Shown: positions 54,294-63,245 of the stretch, one piece after another
Numbering within the stretch: position 1 is the stretch's first letter
Layout: the number at the start of each line of letters is the position of its first letter
Origin: Geothermovivens sp964644845
Lineage (GTDB): Bacteria > Zhuqueibacterota > Zhuqueibacteria > Oleimicrobiales > Geothermoviventaceae
Assembly: GCA_964644845.1 (NCBI GenBank)
Contig: CAZXXS010000018.1
Location: 62,001-126,000, forward strand
Length of the DNA: 64,000 nucleotides
Direction: 5' to 3'
Notes under the pieces: model-generated
What the model was told of the DNA's origin: nothing
Database searches by the model: none
What the model saw: only the letters and a program-made list of their open reading frames with translations
Translations under genes and position numbers: made by a program

Positions 54294-54654
54294 GCCTTGG
54301 ACCTCACCAGAGACAGAGCTGTACGCCGCGCAATCTTTCCCTCACGTTTCTGACAGCTAAATGTGTCAAAAATCAAGATCCTACGCAAGCCCAAAATGGT
54401 GCAGCCTTCGTCTTTCCCCGTCACCAATTTCTACGGGTGCCACTCCACAGCCGTGACTTCCACTGCCGACAGCTGCCAGCTCCCAACATCAAACGGGTTG
54501 AACTAGACTTTCGCTTCCTTCCGACAACCTGCGTGTCTTGCCAAAACACCGCCGAACACCCGCCAAGCTCGGCACCGAAAACGGAACCCGCAACTCCGCA
54601 TGGCACACGTGAGCCCCGCAGGTGCGCACACGGCTTTACCAGGCATCTGGAGAT
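54294..54654. other. Intergenic region upstream of the kinase and the copper-ATPase genes
   Basis: A divergent promoter region. On the minus strand TTGACA occurs near 54362-54367 but no good -10 box follows at the right distance, so I do not call it. There is no protein-like frame. Confidence 0.45.
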
Positions 54655-54678
54655 TATTCTACGGCGGCGTGTAGAATA
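54655..54678. promoter_or_regulatory. Operator-like dyad upstream of copB-like gene
   Basis: TATTCTAC (54655-54662) and GTAGAATA (54671-54678) are perfect 8-bp inverted arms with an 8-bp spacer. Position and symmetry suggest a regulator site, for example for a metal-responsive repressor, or an enhancer about 100 bp upstream of the sigma-54-like sequence at 54758. Confidence 0.5.
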
Positions 54679-54757
54679 GTAAGCGCCTTCGCGTCTGCAG
54701 AGTCTCGAAATTCAACGTAACTTCCGTAAAACCAGGAAAAAATGCAACCAGGAAATG

Positions 54758-54772
54758 TGGCACGCATTTTGG
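54758..54772 (+). promoter_or_regulatory. Weak sigma-54-like promoter before copB-like gene
   Basis: TGGCAC (54758-54763, 6/6), 5-bp spacer GCATT, then TTGG (consensus TTGC; the last base differs from the conserved GC pair). The predicted start near 54784 lies upstream of the preferred ATG at 54875. The match is imperfect at the critical -12 position. Confidence 0.35.
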
Positions 54773-54874
54773 GAGTACAACACCAAAATGGCCGAAGCCT
54801 GGCCAGAGGTCGGCTCGGCTTCCTCGGAAATTCAGCGGAAGGTACAGGCGAAACCAAATACGAAGGATCCTGCC

Positions 54875-57109
54875 ATGCCGAACAAGCGAGAAACAGACGC
54901 CTCTCACAAGCCCCGGCATCCCTCGCACCCCCACGAGGGCACGCCAATCCCGTCGAGCAGCTTTCCGCCTCACGACGCACACAACCTCTCCGGACCCGGC
55001 GTAGGGAACCCTGCTCACGCGCACCACGCCGACGCAGACAGCGTGCACCGAGATCAGCCCCACGCGGGCCACGAAGCCCACGCACAGCACGCACAAGAAC
55101 ACGCACTCCGGGGAAAACACGCAGGTCACGACCATCACGCTCACCACGCCCACATGGTCGCCGATTTCCGCAAGCGGTTCTGGGTCTCGCTCGCGCTCAC
55201 ACTACCGATTTTGCTCCTTTCTCCACTCGTGCAAAAGCTGCTCGGCCTGGACACAGCACTTCGGTTCACCGGGGACACCTACGTGGCCTTCGCGCTGTCT
55301 TCGGCGGTTTTCTTTTTCGGGGGCTACCCTTTCCTGAAAGGCTTCATGGCCGAACTCCGCAAACGCCAACCGGGCATGATGACCCTGATCGCCCTTGCCA
55401 TTTCCGTGGCGTACTTTTACAGCAGCTCCGTTGTTTTCGGCCTCCCAGGCAAAACGTTCTTTTGGGAGCTTGCAACCTTGATCGACATCATGCTCCTGGG
55501 GCACTGGATCGAGATGAAATCCGTGATGGGGGCTTCCCGGGCACTGGAGGAACTCGCCAAACTCATGCCTTCCGACGCCCACAAAATCCTCCCTGACGGA
55601 AGCATTCAGGACGTGCCTCTGGACCGGTTGCGACCGGGTGACAAAGTACTCGTCAAACCGGGGGAGAAGATTCCCGCTGACGGCGTTGTAGTCGACGGCG
55701 AGACATCCGTGAATGAAGCCATGCTGACGGGTGAGTCCAAACCGGTGTACAAGAAGCCCGGGGACGAGGTCATTGGCGGCGCAATCAACGGGGAAGGATC
55801 GCTCACTATTGAGGTCCAGCGAACCGGCAAGGATTCATTCCTGTCCCAGGTCATCGACCTGGTGCGCGAAGCACAGGCCAGCAAGTCGAAGACGCAGGAC
55901 CTCGCCAACCGGGCGGCGCTGTGGCTGACCCTGACCGCTATCGCAGGCGGTGCCATCACGATGTTCGTCTGGCTCGTCGTCGTGAACAAGGACCTTGCTT
56001 TTGCTCTGGAACGAACCGTAACCGTAATGGTCATCACCTGCCCACACGCTCTTGGGTTGGCCGTGCCCCTCGTGGTGGCCGTTTCCACCGCAATCTCTGC
56101 GCGGAACGGGTTGTTGATTCGCAACCGGGCTGCCTTTGAAGCTGCTAGAAACCTACGCGCCATCATCTTCGACAAAACGGGAACGTTGACCGAAGGCAGT
56201 TTCGGTGTCACTGATGTGGTGTCCATTGGCCAACGTTACTCGCCCGAAGAGGTCGTCCGCCTGGCCGCGGCTGTGGAAGCACATTCCGAGCACCCAATTG
56301 CCACCGGCATCGTCAAATTTGCCAAGAATGCCCCGAAAGTCCAGGATTTCCGCGCCATTCCGGGCAAAGGCGCACAGGGGTTGGTGGAAAACCACCACGT
56401 CGTCGTTGCAAGCCCTGGCTACTTGAAATTGCAAAAGCTTGAAGTGAAAAACGACCAAGTGGACAGGGTCAGGGCTCAGGGGAAAACCGTTGTTTTCGTC
56501 ATCGTGGACGGCAAGGTTGAAGGAGCCATTGCGCTTGCGGATACGATTCGGCCGGAGTCGAGACAGGCCATTGCCGAGCTGAAAGCCATGGGTATCCGCA
56601 CTATGATGCTCACCGGCGACAACCAGCAAGTTGCCCGTTGGGTGGCCGAGGAACTCGGTTTGGACGAGGTGTTTGCCGAGGTTTTGCCACACGAAAAAGC
56701 CGCCAAGGTCAAAGAGGTCCAGGCGCGTGGCCTCACTGTGGCCATGACCGGTGACGGCGTGAACGACGCCCCCGCACTGGCACAGGCCGACGTAGGCATC
56801 GCCATCGGCGCTGGCACTGACGTAGCTGTCGAGACGGCCGACATTGTGCTGGTTCGCAGCAACCCGCTGGATGTTGTGGCCATTATCGACCTGGCAAAAG
56901 CGACGTACAGGAAAATGGCACAGAATCTGGCGTGGGCCACGGGCTACAACGCACTGGCCATCCCCCTGGCAGCCGGCGTTCTTTACAGTCAAGGTATCCT
57001 GCTCAGTCCAGCGATGGGTGCGGTGCTCATGTCACTGAGCACGGTCATCGTGGCCATCAACGCACGCTTTCTGAAGCTCCGCCCGGCAGGCGGTCATTCA
57101 TCAGCCTGA
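54875..57109 (+). CDS. CopB-type (P1B-3) copper-transporting P-type ATPase
   Basis: This protein of about 744 residues has a His-rich cytoplasmic N-terminus (many HxH and HAHH stretches, residues about 20-90), no CxxC domain, six to eight membrane helices and the ion-site motif TCPHALGL (CPH instead of CPC). It has the phosphorylation site DKTGTLTEG, the P1B mark SEHP, the TGES actuator loop and TGDGVNDAPAL. CPH with a His-rich tail marks CopB-type pumps that export copper or silver. The ATG at 54875 with AAGGA upstream is preferred; a longer frame begins at 54755. The N-terminal frame is read through in other frames as Arg-rich shadows. Confidence 0.9.
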   Translation: MPNKRETDASHKPRHPSHPHEGTPIPSSSFPPHDAHNLSGPGVGNPAHAHHADADSVHRDQPHAGHEAHAQHAQEHALRGKHAGHDHHAHHAHMVADFRKRFWVSLALTLPILLLSPLVQKLLGLDTALRFTGDTYVAFALSSAVFFFGGYPFLKGFMAELRKRQPGMMTLIALAISVAYFYSSSVVFGLPGKTFFWELATLIDIMLLGHWIEMKSVMGASRALEELAKLMPSDAHKILPDGSIQDVPLDRLRPGDKVLVKPGEKIPADGVVVDGETSVNEAMLTGESKPVYKKPGDEVIGGAINGEGSLTIEVQRTGKDSFLSQVIDLVREAQASKSKTQDLANRAALWLTLTAIAGGAITMFVWLVVVNKDLAFALERTVTVMVITCPHALGLAVPLVVAVSTAISARNGLLIRNRAAFEAARNLRAIIFDKTGTLTEGSFGVTDVVSIGQRYSPEEVVRLAAAVEAHSEHPIATGIVKFAKNAPKVQDFRAIPGKGAQGLVENHHVVVASPGYLKLQKLEVKNDQVDRVRAQGKTVVFVIVDGKVEGAIALADTIRPESRQAIAELKAMGIRTMMLTGDNQQVARWVAEELGLDEVFAEVLPHEKAAKVKEVQARGLTVAMTGDGVNDAPALAQADVGIAIGAGTDVAVETADIVLVRSNPLDVVAIIDLAKATYRKMAQNLAWATGYNALAIPLAAGVLYSQGILLSPAMGAVLMSLSTVIVAINARFLKLRPAGGHSSA

Positions 57110-57228
57110 GAAGGAGAGTCTTTCATTGTCCCCGAGACCCCTGGCCGCCGAATCCAGAGCCACCCCAGGAATCCCCGGGGCCACCTTGTTTCATCTCCAC
57201 ACGCCAAAGCACCAGACGTCAAACCCCA

Positions 57229-57480
57229 CTACTCCGGAGGTGAAATGAACGCGGCCGGCGCTTTGACCACCGAGAAGCCACCAACCTGTGCCCGGGTGCA
57301 CCGCTCCAAAACGTCGAGGCCTTGAACTGGGCCGACCGCCAGTACGGCCAGTTCAGCTGACACGTCTCGCAATCCGGGGGAATTGACAGTTCGGTAAACC
57401 TCGCGATCCTTCCCCTGCGTAAAAGACCGATTCGGCACGAAACCCCTGCGTTCGAGAACGACCTCCACTCCCTCGCGCAA
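57229..57480 (-). CDS. Small hypothetical protein (possible remnant)
   Basis: This frame of 83 residues has a protein-like composition (VEVVLERRGFVPNRSFTQGK, ELAVLAVGPVQGLDVLERC) in an otherwise gene-free stretch of 800 bp. Its only usable start is TTG at 57480, since a TGA lies 18 bases upstream in frame. I do not recognise it; it could be the decayed end of a larger gene or a chance frame. Confidence 0.25.
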   Translation of the reverse strand: MREGVEVVLERRGFVPNRSFTQGKDREVYRTVNSPGLRDVSAELAVLAVGPVQGLDVLERCTRAQVGGFSVVKAPAAFISPPE

Positions 57481-57922
57481 GGTGACCGGATACCGTCAGC
57501 ATGTGATTTAGGACACATCGACCCCGATTACTCAGCTTAAAACCCCTGGAACACAGACTGAAAGAAGAAGAACTGTTGCATTTTCGCCCAGAAATCCTTA
57601 AATGTCAGGGACTTTCGACGATTGAGAGCGTTGCCGCTCCAATCCCTGGTTGTACCCGACGATGGGGGCACCGTTCACCTACCACTTCTTGTTCGGTCTC
57701 CCATCCACGAATCGACAACACACCCGTTCCCGAAACGCGCCGACTGCAGCCGCCGATCCGAGTCGTACGCACCAATTTTCACGCGCTCCAAAATGCGGAT
57801 CCGTGCACGTCTCCAGTCGGCACACGAGCTTGACGCAATCTGCCTGGCACCCGTGGATTCAGGAACACGTCCGACCTGTTCAGGTGAAACCGCCTGAACC
57901 CAAAACAGGAGGGAGGTAAGCC
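57481..57922. other. Intergenic region upstream of mscL
   Basis: I see no gene or RNA here. The mscL SD (GGAGGGAGGT) is at the end of the stretch. Confidence 0.4.
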
Positions 57923-58378
57923 ATGTGGAAGGAGTTCAAAGAGTTTGCCATGCGGGGGAATGTAATCGACATGGCCGTGGGCATCGTTCTCGGCACCGCT
58001 TTCGGCGCTATCGTCAAATCCCTGGTCGCCGACATCATCATGCCTCCAATCGGCCTTTTGCTGGGTAATGTCGATTTCACCAACATCTTCTGGGTCCTCA
58101 AACAAGGAGCCACACCAGGTCCGTATCCGACGCTCGAAGCGGCGCGTCAGGCGGGTGCGGTCACGGTAAATCTGGGCGTTTTCATCAACACGGTCATCTC
58201 TTTCATCTTGATCGCCTTTGCCATCTTCTTGGTGATCAAAGGCATCAACAACATGAAGCGCAAGGAAGAAGCGAAACCCAAGGCTCCGACCACGAAGACC
58301 TGCCCCTACTGCTTCATGGAGATCCCGATCAAAGCCAAACGCTGCCCGCACTGTACTGCGGAGCTTGAAACGGCGTAA
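57923..58378 (+). CDS. mscL: Large-conductance mechanosensitive channel MscL with C-terminal zinc ribbon
   Basis: This protein of 151 residues begins with an N-terminal amphipathic helix (MWKEFKEFAMRGNVIDMAVG). TM1 with its gate is GIVLGTAFGAIVKSLVADIIMP, and a periplasmic loop follows. TM2 is VFINTVISFILIAFAIFLVIKGINN, and the charged linker NMKRKEEAKPKAP follows. MscL relieves osmotic downshock by opening a wide pore. The extra C-terminal zinc ribbon with CPYC and CPHC pairs (residues about 126-146) is beyond the usual MscL tail. Confidence 0.95.
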   Translation: MWKEFKEFAMRGNVIDMAVGIVLGTAFGAIVKSLVADIIMPPIGLLLGNVDFTNIFWVLKQGATPGPYPTLEAARQAGAVTVNLGVFINTVISFILIAFAIFLVIKGINNMKRKEEAKPKAPTTKTCPYCFMEIPIKAKRCPHCTAELETA

Positions 58379-58392
58379 CGATTCCTACCTTC

Positions 58393-58478
58393 TTGCCAGG
58401 AATGGCAACTTGTAGCAAGGAAGCTACACAGGCCCCTGGCGGACTGGTCTGTTCGACCAGTCCGTCCAGACCGGGGCC
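58393..58478 (+). repeat. Three consecutive stem-loops after mscL
   Basis: Hairpin 1: TTGCCA/TGGCAA (58393-58408, GGAA loop). Hairpin 2: TGTAGC/GCTACA (58411-58428). Hairpin 3: GGACTGGTC/GACCAGTCC (58441-58463), enclosed by GGCCCC/GGGGCC (58431-58436/58473-58478). No T-tract follows the last, so this is not a standard terminator; it may be a structured 3' or 5' untranslated RNA. Confidence 0.55.
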
Positions 58479-58672
58479 GCCAAATCGAACACACGGGTGT
58501 CGGGCATCAGGTTGCGGTTCTTCCGGCTGGCGCCGGTAACCAAAGCGGATGTGCGCTGGAAAAGAGTAGTCGTTAACTTCGCTTAAAAGCCGTTTCTTGG
58601 CTACTCGTCTTCGGGGGCAGACACGGCAGGGAACACAAACCCATCCAAGTCCAACAGTTCGAAGGAGTTGTC

Positions 58673-59536
58673 ATGTTTTCGAGCAAACTGGCTGTACTGC
58701 TTCAAACCGCACTTGTTTTGATCTTTTGCAACGTTGTTCAGGCACAGGACAAAACTGCCGAACGCAAATTTGGCTGGACGAACCAGGCGATCGGCACCCT
58801 GAATTTGTCGCAGACCACCCTCAGCAACTGGGTTCAGGGTGGAGACAACACATTCGCGTGGCAGGCGGATTTTCAGGCCAGCTTCGTGAACGATCAACCC
58901 CGTTCAAACTGGCGAAACAACATCAAGCTGTCTTACGGCATGTCGAAAATTGCGGAAGCTGAGGCACGCAAGTCGGTCGACGAAATTCGGCTGGAAAGCG
59001 TTTACGTGCGCAAGCTGGGCGTCCTCGTTGATCCCTACCTCGCCTTCCGTGCGGAGAGTCAGATGACCACCGGGTACAGCTACTCAGATGGCAGCCGTAC
59101 AGCGGTTTCCGCTTTTCTTGATCCCGGTTACTTTGTGGAAAGTCTGGGCGTGGGATTACAGCCTTGGCCGTTTCTCAAAACCCGGCTTGGAGCCGCCCTC
59201 AAGCAGACAGTTGCCGACAAGTACCGCCAACTCTACTCCGACGATCCGACCACTCCGGAGCTGGAGCGGGTCCGCTCCGAGGCGGGCGCCGAGTCGGTCA
59301 CGGACGTGAGCAAAAAGCTCGGTGAAAAGACTCTGTACACTGCCAAGCTCGAGCTTTTCTCCAACCTCAAAGGGATCCAGCAAGTGGACGTGCGCTGGGA
59401 GAATCTCCTCTCCGCAAAGCTCAGTGCGCTGGTCAGTGTGAATTTCAATTTCAAGCTTTTCTACGACCGGGACGTGTCTAAGAAACGTCAAATTCGCCAG
59501 ACCTTAATGGTGGGCATTTCCTACGCGTTTCTGTAG
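58673..59536 (+). CDS. DUF3078 family outer-membrane beta-barrel-like protein
   Basis: This protein of 287 residues has a signal peptide (LLQTALVLIFCNVVQAQD), then the DUF3078 opening GTLNLSQTTLSNWVQGGDN and alternating beta strands (SWRNNIKLSYG-type, VRKLGVLVDPYLAFRAES), ending with SYAFL. The family is restricted mostly to Bacteroidota/FCB and has no known function. It supports the FCB affiliation of the window. Confidence 0.88.
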   Translation: MFSSKLAVLLQTALVLIFCNVVQAQDKTAERKFGWTNQAIGTLNLSQTTLSNWVQGGDNTFAWQADFQASFVNDQPRSNWRNNIKLSYGMSKIAEAEARKSVDEIRLESVYVRKLGVLVDPYLAFRAESQMTTGYSYSDGSRTAVSAFLDPGYFVESLGVGLQPWPFLKTRLGAALKQTVADKYRQLYSDDPTTPELERVRSEAGAESVTDVSKKLGEKTLYTAKLELFSNLKGIQQVDVRWENLLSAKLSALVSVNFNFKLFYDRDVSKKRQIRQTLMVGISYAFL

Positions 59537-59693
59537 CAAGGCCAATCCAGGTTCCGATCCCGGGGAGATCCTTGAACCGTTCAGGACACCCAGAGGCCGA
59601 TCTGCTCTTTGCGACGTTTAGCGCCGCCGCGCCGTGCACGCGCGCCGGTTTTCTTTTATCTCTCAGTCACTCAAAACTCGCCATGAGGAAAAT

Positions 59694-60281
59694 ATGCCAG
59701 ATCTTTTGAAAGAACTTACCGAGATGCTTGCGCCCCAACTTGCCCCTGCCCTCCATGAGCAAACTGGCATCAAAGAAGATCGTGTTCCAGAAATGCTCCA
59801 ACAGGTCCTTCCGACCTTGTTGTCCGGGCTTCAGAAACAGAGACAGAGTGGAGATTTCGAGCAGCTCCTTCGGGCCGCGGAGCGCTTCGGCGGTGACACC
59901 GTGCTGGACGACGTGCCCGGCCTGGTGCGTTCTGTACTGCAGCAGCCCGAACCCGACGCTTCTCTCACCAGTCTGCTCGGCGACTCCGCAAAGGCCGCAT
60001 CCCGCGACCTTACAGGCAGATTCGGCCTCGGCAGTAATCTTTCGTCCAAGCTTGTGACCCTGCTGGTACCCCTGCTTCTGGGTGCTCTTCTCAAGAAATC
60101 CGGTTCCGGAGCGCTCCAGGAGCTGCTGTCTGTGCTCAACGGGAGCAGTAGCAGCGCCACGCTTGGCGGGCTCGCCGGCGCGCTCGGCGGCAAATTCCTG
60201 GGCGGAGTCTCAGACAAGCCGTCGAAGGATTCCGGACCCGACCTCGGTGGCATGCTGGGTTCGTTGCTCGGTGAACGCTGA
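59694..60281 (+). CDS. DUF937 family protein
   Basis: This protein of 195 residues is composed of Leu/Gly/Ser-rich helices (PDLLKELTEMLAPQL, SSKLVTLLVPLLLGALLKKS) and a Gly/Ser-rich C-terminus (GGLAGALGGKFLGG, LGGMLGSLLG). This is the composition of DUF937/YidB-like proteins, whose function is unknown. The ATG at 59694 has GAGGAAAAT upstream; the frame reaches back to 59634. Confidence 0.78.
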   Translation: MPDLLKELTEMLAPQLAPALHEQTGIKEDRVPEMLQQVLPTLLSGLQKQRQSGDFEQLLRAAERFGGDTVLDDVPGLVRSVLQQPEPDASLTSLLGDSAKAASRDLTGRFGLGSNLSSKLVTLLVPLLLGALLKKSGSGALQELLSVLNGSSSSATLGGLAGALGGKFLGGVSDKPSKDSGPDLGGMLGSLLGER

Positions 60282-60524
60282 ACCCAGTCCATCCACGGAC
60301 TCGCCCTTTTCGTGTCGCGTTTTAGCGCGGTTATCATCGAAGAGGATAAGGGTCCACATCGTGCAGATCGGCGGGATCTGGAAGGGCTGCGATGGAGTAA
60401 AACCTCCAAACTGTCGTGGCTCAGATTCTTGCCCAGCGAGATCGATCGCACTCTGCGTTCTACGTTTGCGTTCCAAAAGCGAACACGACCCCACTCAGGC
60501 AATCTCGAACCAGAAATGTAATCC

Positions 60525-61508
60525 ATGGTTGAACCCCACGAAACGTACGACTGCGTGGTTGTCGGCGGCGGCCCGGCCGGATTGACCGCCGCCCTCTTCG
60601 CTCAGGCGAAGAATCTCCGGGTCCTCGTGCTGGAAGGAGGGCAGGCCGGCGGACAGCTTCGCACGCTCTACCCCTACAAACCCGTTTACAACTACCCGGG
60701 CTACTCGCGGATCTCAGCCGGGGAGCTGGCTGATCGAATGATTGAGCAGATTCAGCAGGCCGGCATTCCGGTGCTGGAACACCATCCGGTTCGGGCGATT
60801 GAGCGAACGCCGGAAGGGTACTTCGTGATCTCGGGGGACGGCTTTGAACTGCGAGCGTGGACGGTGATTCTGGCCAGCGGTTTGGGCCTGCCCGAACCTC
60901 GCAAGCTCGGCGTACCGGGTGAGGCCGAGCTGGAGGGGCGGGGAATCGACTACGCCATCACCGACATCGAAGCTTGGCGGGGCAAGGAGGTGGCGGTCTT
61001 CGGCGGGGGCAACAGCGCTGTGGACAACGCCCTGTTGCTCCTGGAAAACCAGTGTCGCGTCAGCCTGGTGCACCGCTCGGAGAAGCTGCGGGCCGAACCG
61101 GAGAGCGTCGGGCGTCTCGAGCGGAGCGGGGCCTCGCTCTTCCTTGGGTGGAAAACTCTCGGCTTCGAGCCAGCTGAGGCCGGGAAGGTGAGTTTTGAGA
61201 TCGAGCGAGGAAGCGAACGACGCCGGCTGATCGTCGACAGGGTCTTGATCAACATCGGGCTCAAGCCGAACACGGAGTTCCTCGACAGTCTTGAAGTGCT
61301 CAAAAAGGGCAAGCAAGTTGTGGTGGACACCGAGATGCGCACGTCGGTGCCGGGCATCTTCGGCTGCGGGGACGCGGTGACCTACCACGGCAAGGTACGG
61401 CTCATCGTGACGGCTCTGGGCGAAGCGGCCACCGCCGTGAACAGTTTGCAGGAGTACCTTAGGACAGTGAAAGCATCTGCGGAGGGGACGCTGGTCGATG
61501 AGGACTGA
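60525..61508 (+). CDS. Thioredoxin reductase-like ferredoxin-NAD(P)+ reductase
   Basis: This flavoprotein of 327 residues has an FAD site CVVVGGGPAGLTAAL, NAD(P)H loop GGGNSAVDNALLL and FAD C-terminal GIFGCGDAV. The CxxC active site of thioredoxin reductase is absent (the region reads YAITDIEAWRG), so it matches the TrxR-like ferredoxin-NADP reductases (YumC type). It may recycle ferredoxin or thiol carriers. Its end overlaps the next gene by 11 bp. Confidence 0.87.
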   Translation: MVEPHETYDCVVVGGGPAGLTAALFAQAKNLRVLVLEGGQAGGQLRTLYPYKPVYNYPGYSRISAGELADRMIEQIQQAGIPVLEHHPVRAIERTPEGYFVISGDGFELRAWTVILASGLGLPEPRKLGVPGEAELEGRGIDYAITDIEAWRGKEVAVFGGGNSAVDNALLLLENQCRVSLVHRSEKLRAEPESVGRLERSGASLFLGWKTLGFEPAEAGKVSFEIERGSERRRLIVDRVLINIGLKPNTEFLDSLEVLKKGKQVVVDTEMRTSVPGIFGCGDAVTYHGKVRLIVTALGEAATAVNSLQEYLRTVKASAEGTLVDED

Positions 61509-62223
61509 GCGACAAGAGACTCCAGCCAAACGGGTCCTGATCCTCTTCCCGACCGGACGTTTCGGCCAGAAGGTGGTTCGGACGTTCGCAGGAAACGGCT
61601 ACCAAGTCGGCGTTGTGGAGCTGGAGGGAAGTCGGTCGGCGTCCCGGCTGGAGGAAGGGACGGGGGACGTCCACGTCCTGAGCGTGGGTCTTCCGGGCGG
61701 GGGCTTCTGGGACAATCTCCCCCCGAAGGCCCGCGAACTGCTGTTGAACGCCCCGGTTGTGATCTACCACGCGGCGACGGATTTCCTGCGCCTCCGCAGC
61801 TTCGGCAAGAACGAAGAATGGCGCGTGGACTCGGCCGACGAGGCTCAGCGACGGTTCGCAGTGGTGGAAGAGCTGGTGAGCAGGAGAAAAGCGCATCCCC
61901 CGACGCTGTGGGTGAATCTGGCGATCGGAGTGACGGGCGTTCCCGGCAAAAAGGGAAGTTACTGCAGGACTCGCTACGGTCTCCTCGGATTCACCCAGAT
62001 TCTCCACATGGACCCCGCGTTCCGGGAGATGCCGGTTCGGAACATCTGCCTGAGCTATTTCAAAGACTTCCGGAAAGGCCACAACCTCGAGCAGTGTGCC
62101 AACTGCACGACGCGTGAGCTTCGCGACACTCTCGTCACCTGGAACGACGAGGACGATCTGATCCGCTACCTGCTGGGGGAAAGCGAGGCTGCTCTCACCC
62201 GCTGGCCCACAAGCCTACCGTAG
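61498..62223 (+). CDS. SDR-like Rossmann protein with altered active site
   Basis: This protein of 241 residues follows the SDR plan: PTGRFGQKVV (cofactor loop), NAPVVIYHAA (NNAG-like), VNLAIGVTGVPGKKGSYC and the Tyr region YCRTRYGLLGF. The Lys of YxxxK is Arg here, and a CANCTT motif near the C-terminus is unusual. I infer a degenerate SDR that binds a nucleotide but perhaps does not reduce; it overlaps the flavoprotein gene, so the two products may work together. Confidence 0.55.
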   Translation: MRTERQETPAKRVLILFPTGRFGQKVVRTFAGNGYQVGVVELEGSRSASRLEEGTGDVHVLSVGLPGGGFWDNLPPKARELLLNAPVVIYHAATDFLRLRSFGKNEEWRVDSADEAQRRFAVVEELVSRRKAHPPTLWVNLAIGVTGVPGKKGSYCRTRYGLLGFTQILHMDPAFREMPVRNICLSYFKDFRKGHNLEQCANCTTRELRDTLVTWNDEDDLIRYLLGESEAALTRWPTSLP

Positions 62224-62522
62224 AGACAGAATGCCCCCTTCTTTGCGACGAAATCCCAAACTCTCAGAGGGCAGGCTGCATCATACTGGTCGGGGCACGG
62301 GTACTGGCCGTGGCCTCGGTATTCGTGACACTGCAGATGGAGTAGAACTTCCTCACAGCCCCGAAATAGGATTGCGGCGGAAAATCAATCCTCTCGCGGA
62401 ATTGACTTCACGTGCCTTGGGAGATTGCCCAACCCGGTAGCGGTTTTGTTCGTCAAAGGCTCGCGCCTTCCAGAGTGGCAGTTAGCGATTCGACGGTCGC
62501 TACGTGCCTTTCGAACAATCTG
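62224..62522. other. Intergenic region between convergent genes
   Basis: No gene or T-tract terminator is visible. GC content begins to fall towards the following barrel gene. Confidence 0.4.
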
Positions 62523-63245
62523 TCACAGTCCGTAGCCTATCGACAGACTGAAGATGCGAAGGGGAACGTCATCTCCCAGCACGACGCTTGAAACCCAATC
62601 GATATGGTCTACTTGATACCGAAAGGTCAGCCGAAATTTCCTCCAAAGACAATACATTCCCAGCGTTGGGCACAAACCCCTTCCATGGTAGGAGTAGTTC
62701 TCGCTAATACCAGTGAAGCGGAAGTCAAATCGGAAGCTTTGCCTGTCCTTTTCCGTCAAATGGGTGGACTTCACCGCTTTCAGAAACGTGAGTTTGGACT
62801 CGTCCTTTCGAAGGAATTTCAAGGAATAGCCAAGTTCAAAACCCACACTCAGATTGTGCGTTAGTCGCCTCTCCATCGCGAGCAGAAGAGGCACCTCGGT
62901 GTACTCCAGTCCGATCTCAAGGTCATAGTAGCGTATAGTAACCGGTTCGTCCGGAAGACGAGGGAAGCTACGGACATAGTAGCTCGATTGGACAGTTTTG
63001 TTTCTTAACACCGTGTTGGACTTCGAAATCATGAATTCGGTCCTGAGCTGAATGCACCGATAGAGAGACCAGTCCTTTCCGATCCCGAACAAATGACCCA
63101 CACGGGCTTTGCTGTACGATGGCGTTCTCAGATAAGAGTAGTTCGCGCCAGCTTTGATGAATACGCCACGGGCCTGTACCGCGCCTGATAGAGTGCTACA
63201 AAACAACGCCAAAATGGCGACAGTCTTTGATGCTACGTACCTCAC
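62523..63245 (-). CDS. Outer-membrane beta-barrel protein (PorT-like)
   Basis: This protein of 240 residues has a signal peptide (KTVAILALFCSTLSGAVQA) and alternating strands such as GLEYTEVPLLLAMERRL and FSLSIGYGL at the C-terminus. The pattern EYxEVPLLL is typical of PorT/outer-membrane barrel proteins of FCB bacteria. Third-position AT is higher than in nearby genes, which suggests recent transfer or low expression. No partner genes are recognised. Confidence 0.72.
   Translation of the reverse strand: MRYVASKTVAILALFCSTLSGAVQARGVFIKAGANYSYLRTPSYSKARVGHLFGIGKDWSLYRCIQLRTEFMISKSNTVLRNKTVQSSYYVRSFPRLPDEPVTIRYYDLEIGLEYTEVPLLLAMERRLTHNLSVGFELGYSLKFLRKDESKLTFLKAVKSTHLTEKDRQSFRFDFRFTGISENYSYHGRGLCPTLGMYCLWRKFRLTFRYQVDHIDWVSSVVLGDDVPLRIFSLSIGYGL

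Noticed and set aside
54598..54612. TGGCACACGTGAGCC as a sigma-54 promoter for the copper ATPase
   Set aside because: The -12 half reads AGCC instead of TTGC and the distance to the start codon is long.
59600..59665. GC-rich sequence followed by TTTTCTTTT before the DUF937 gene as an intrinsic terminator
   Set aside because: I could not form a stem longer than four or five pairs that abuts the T-tract.
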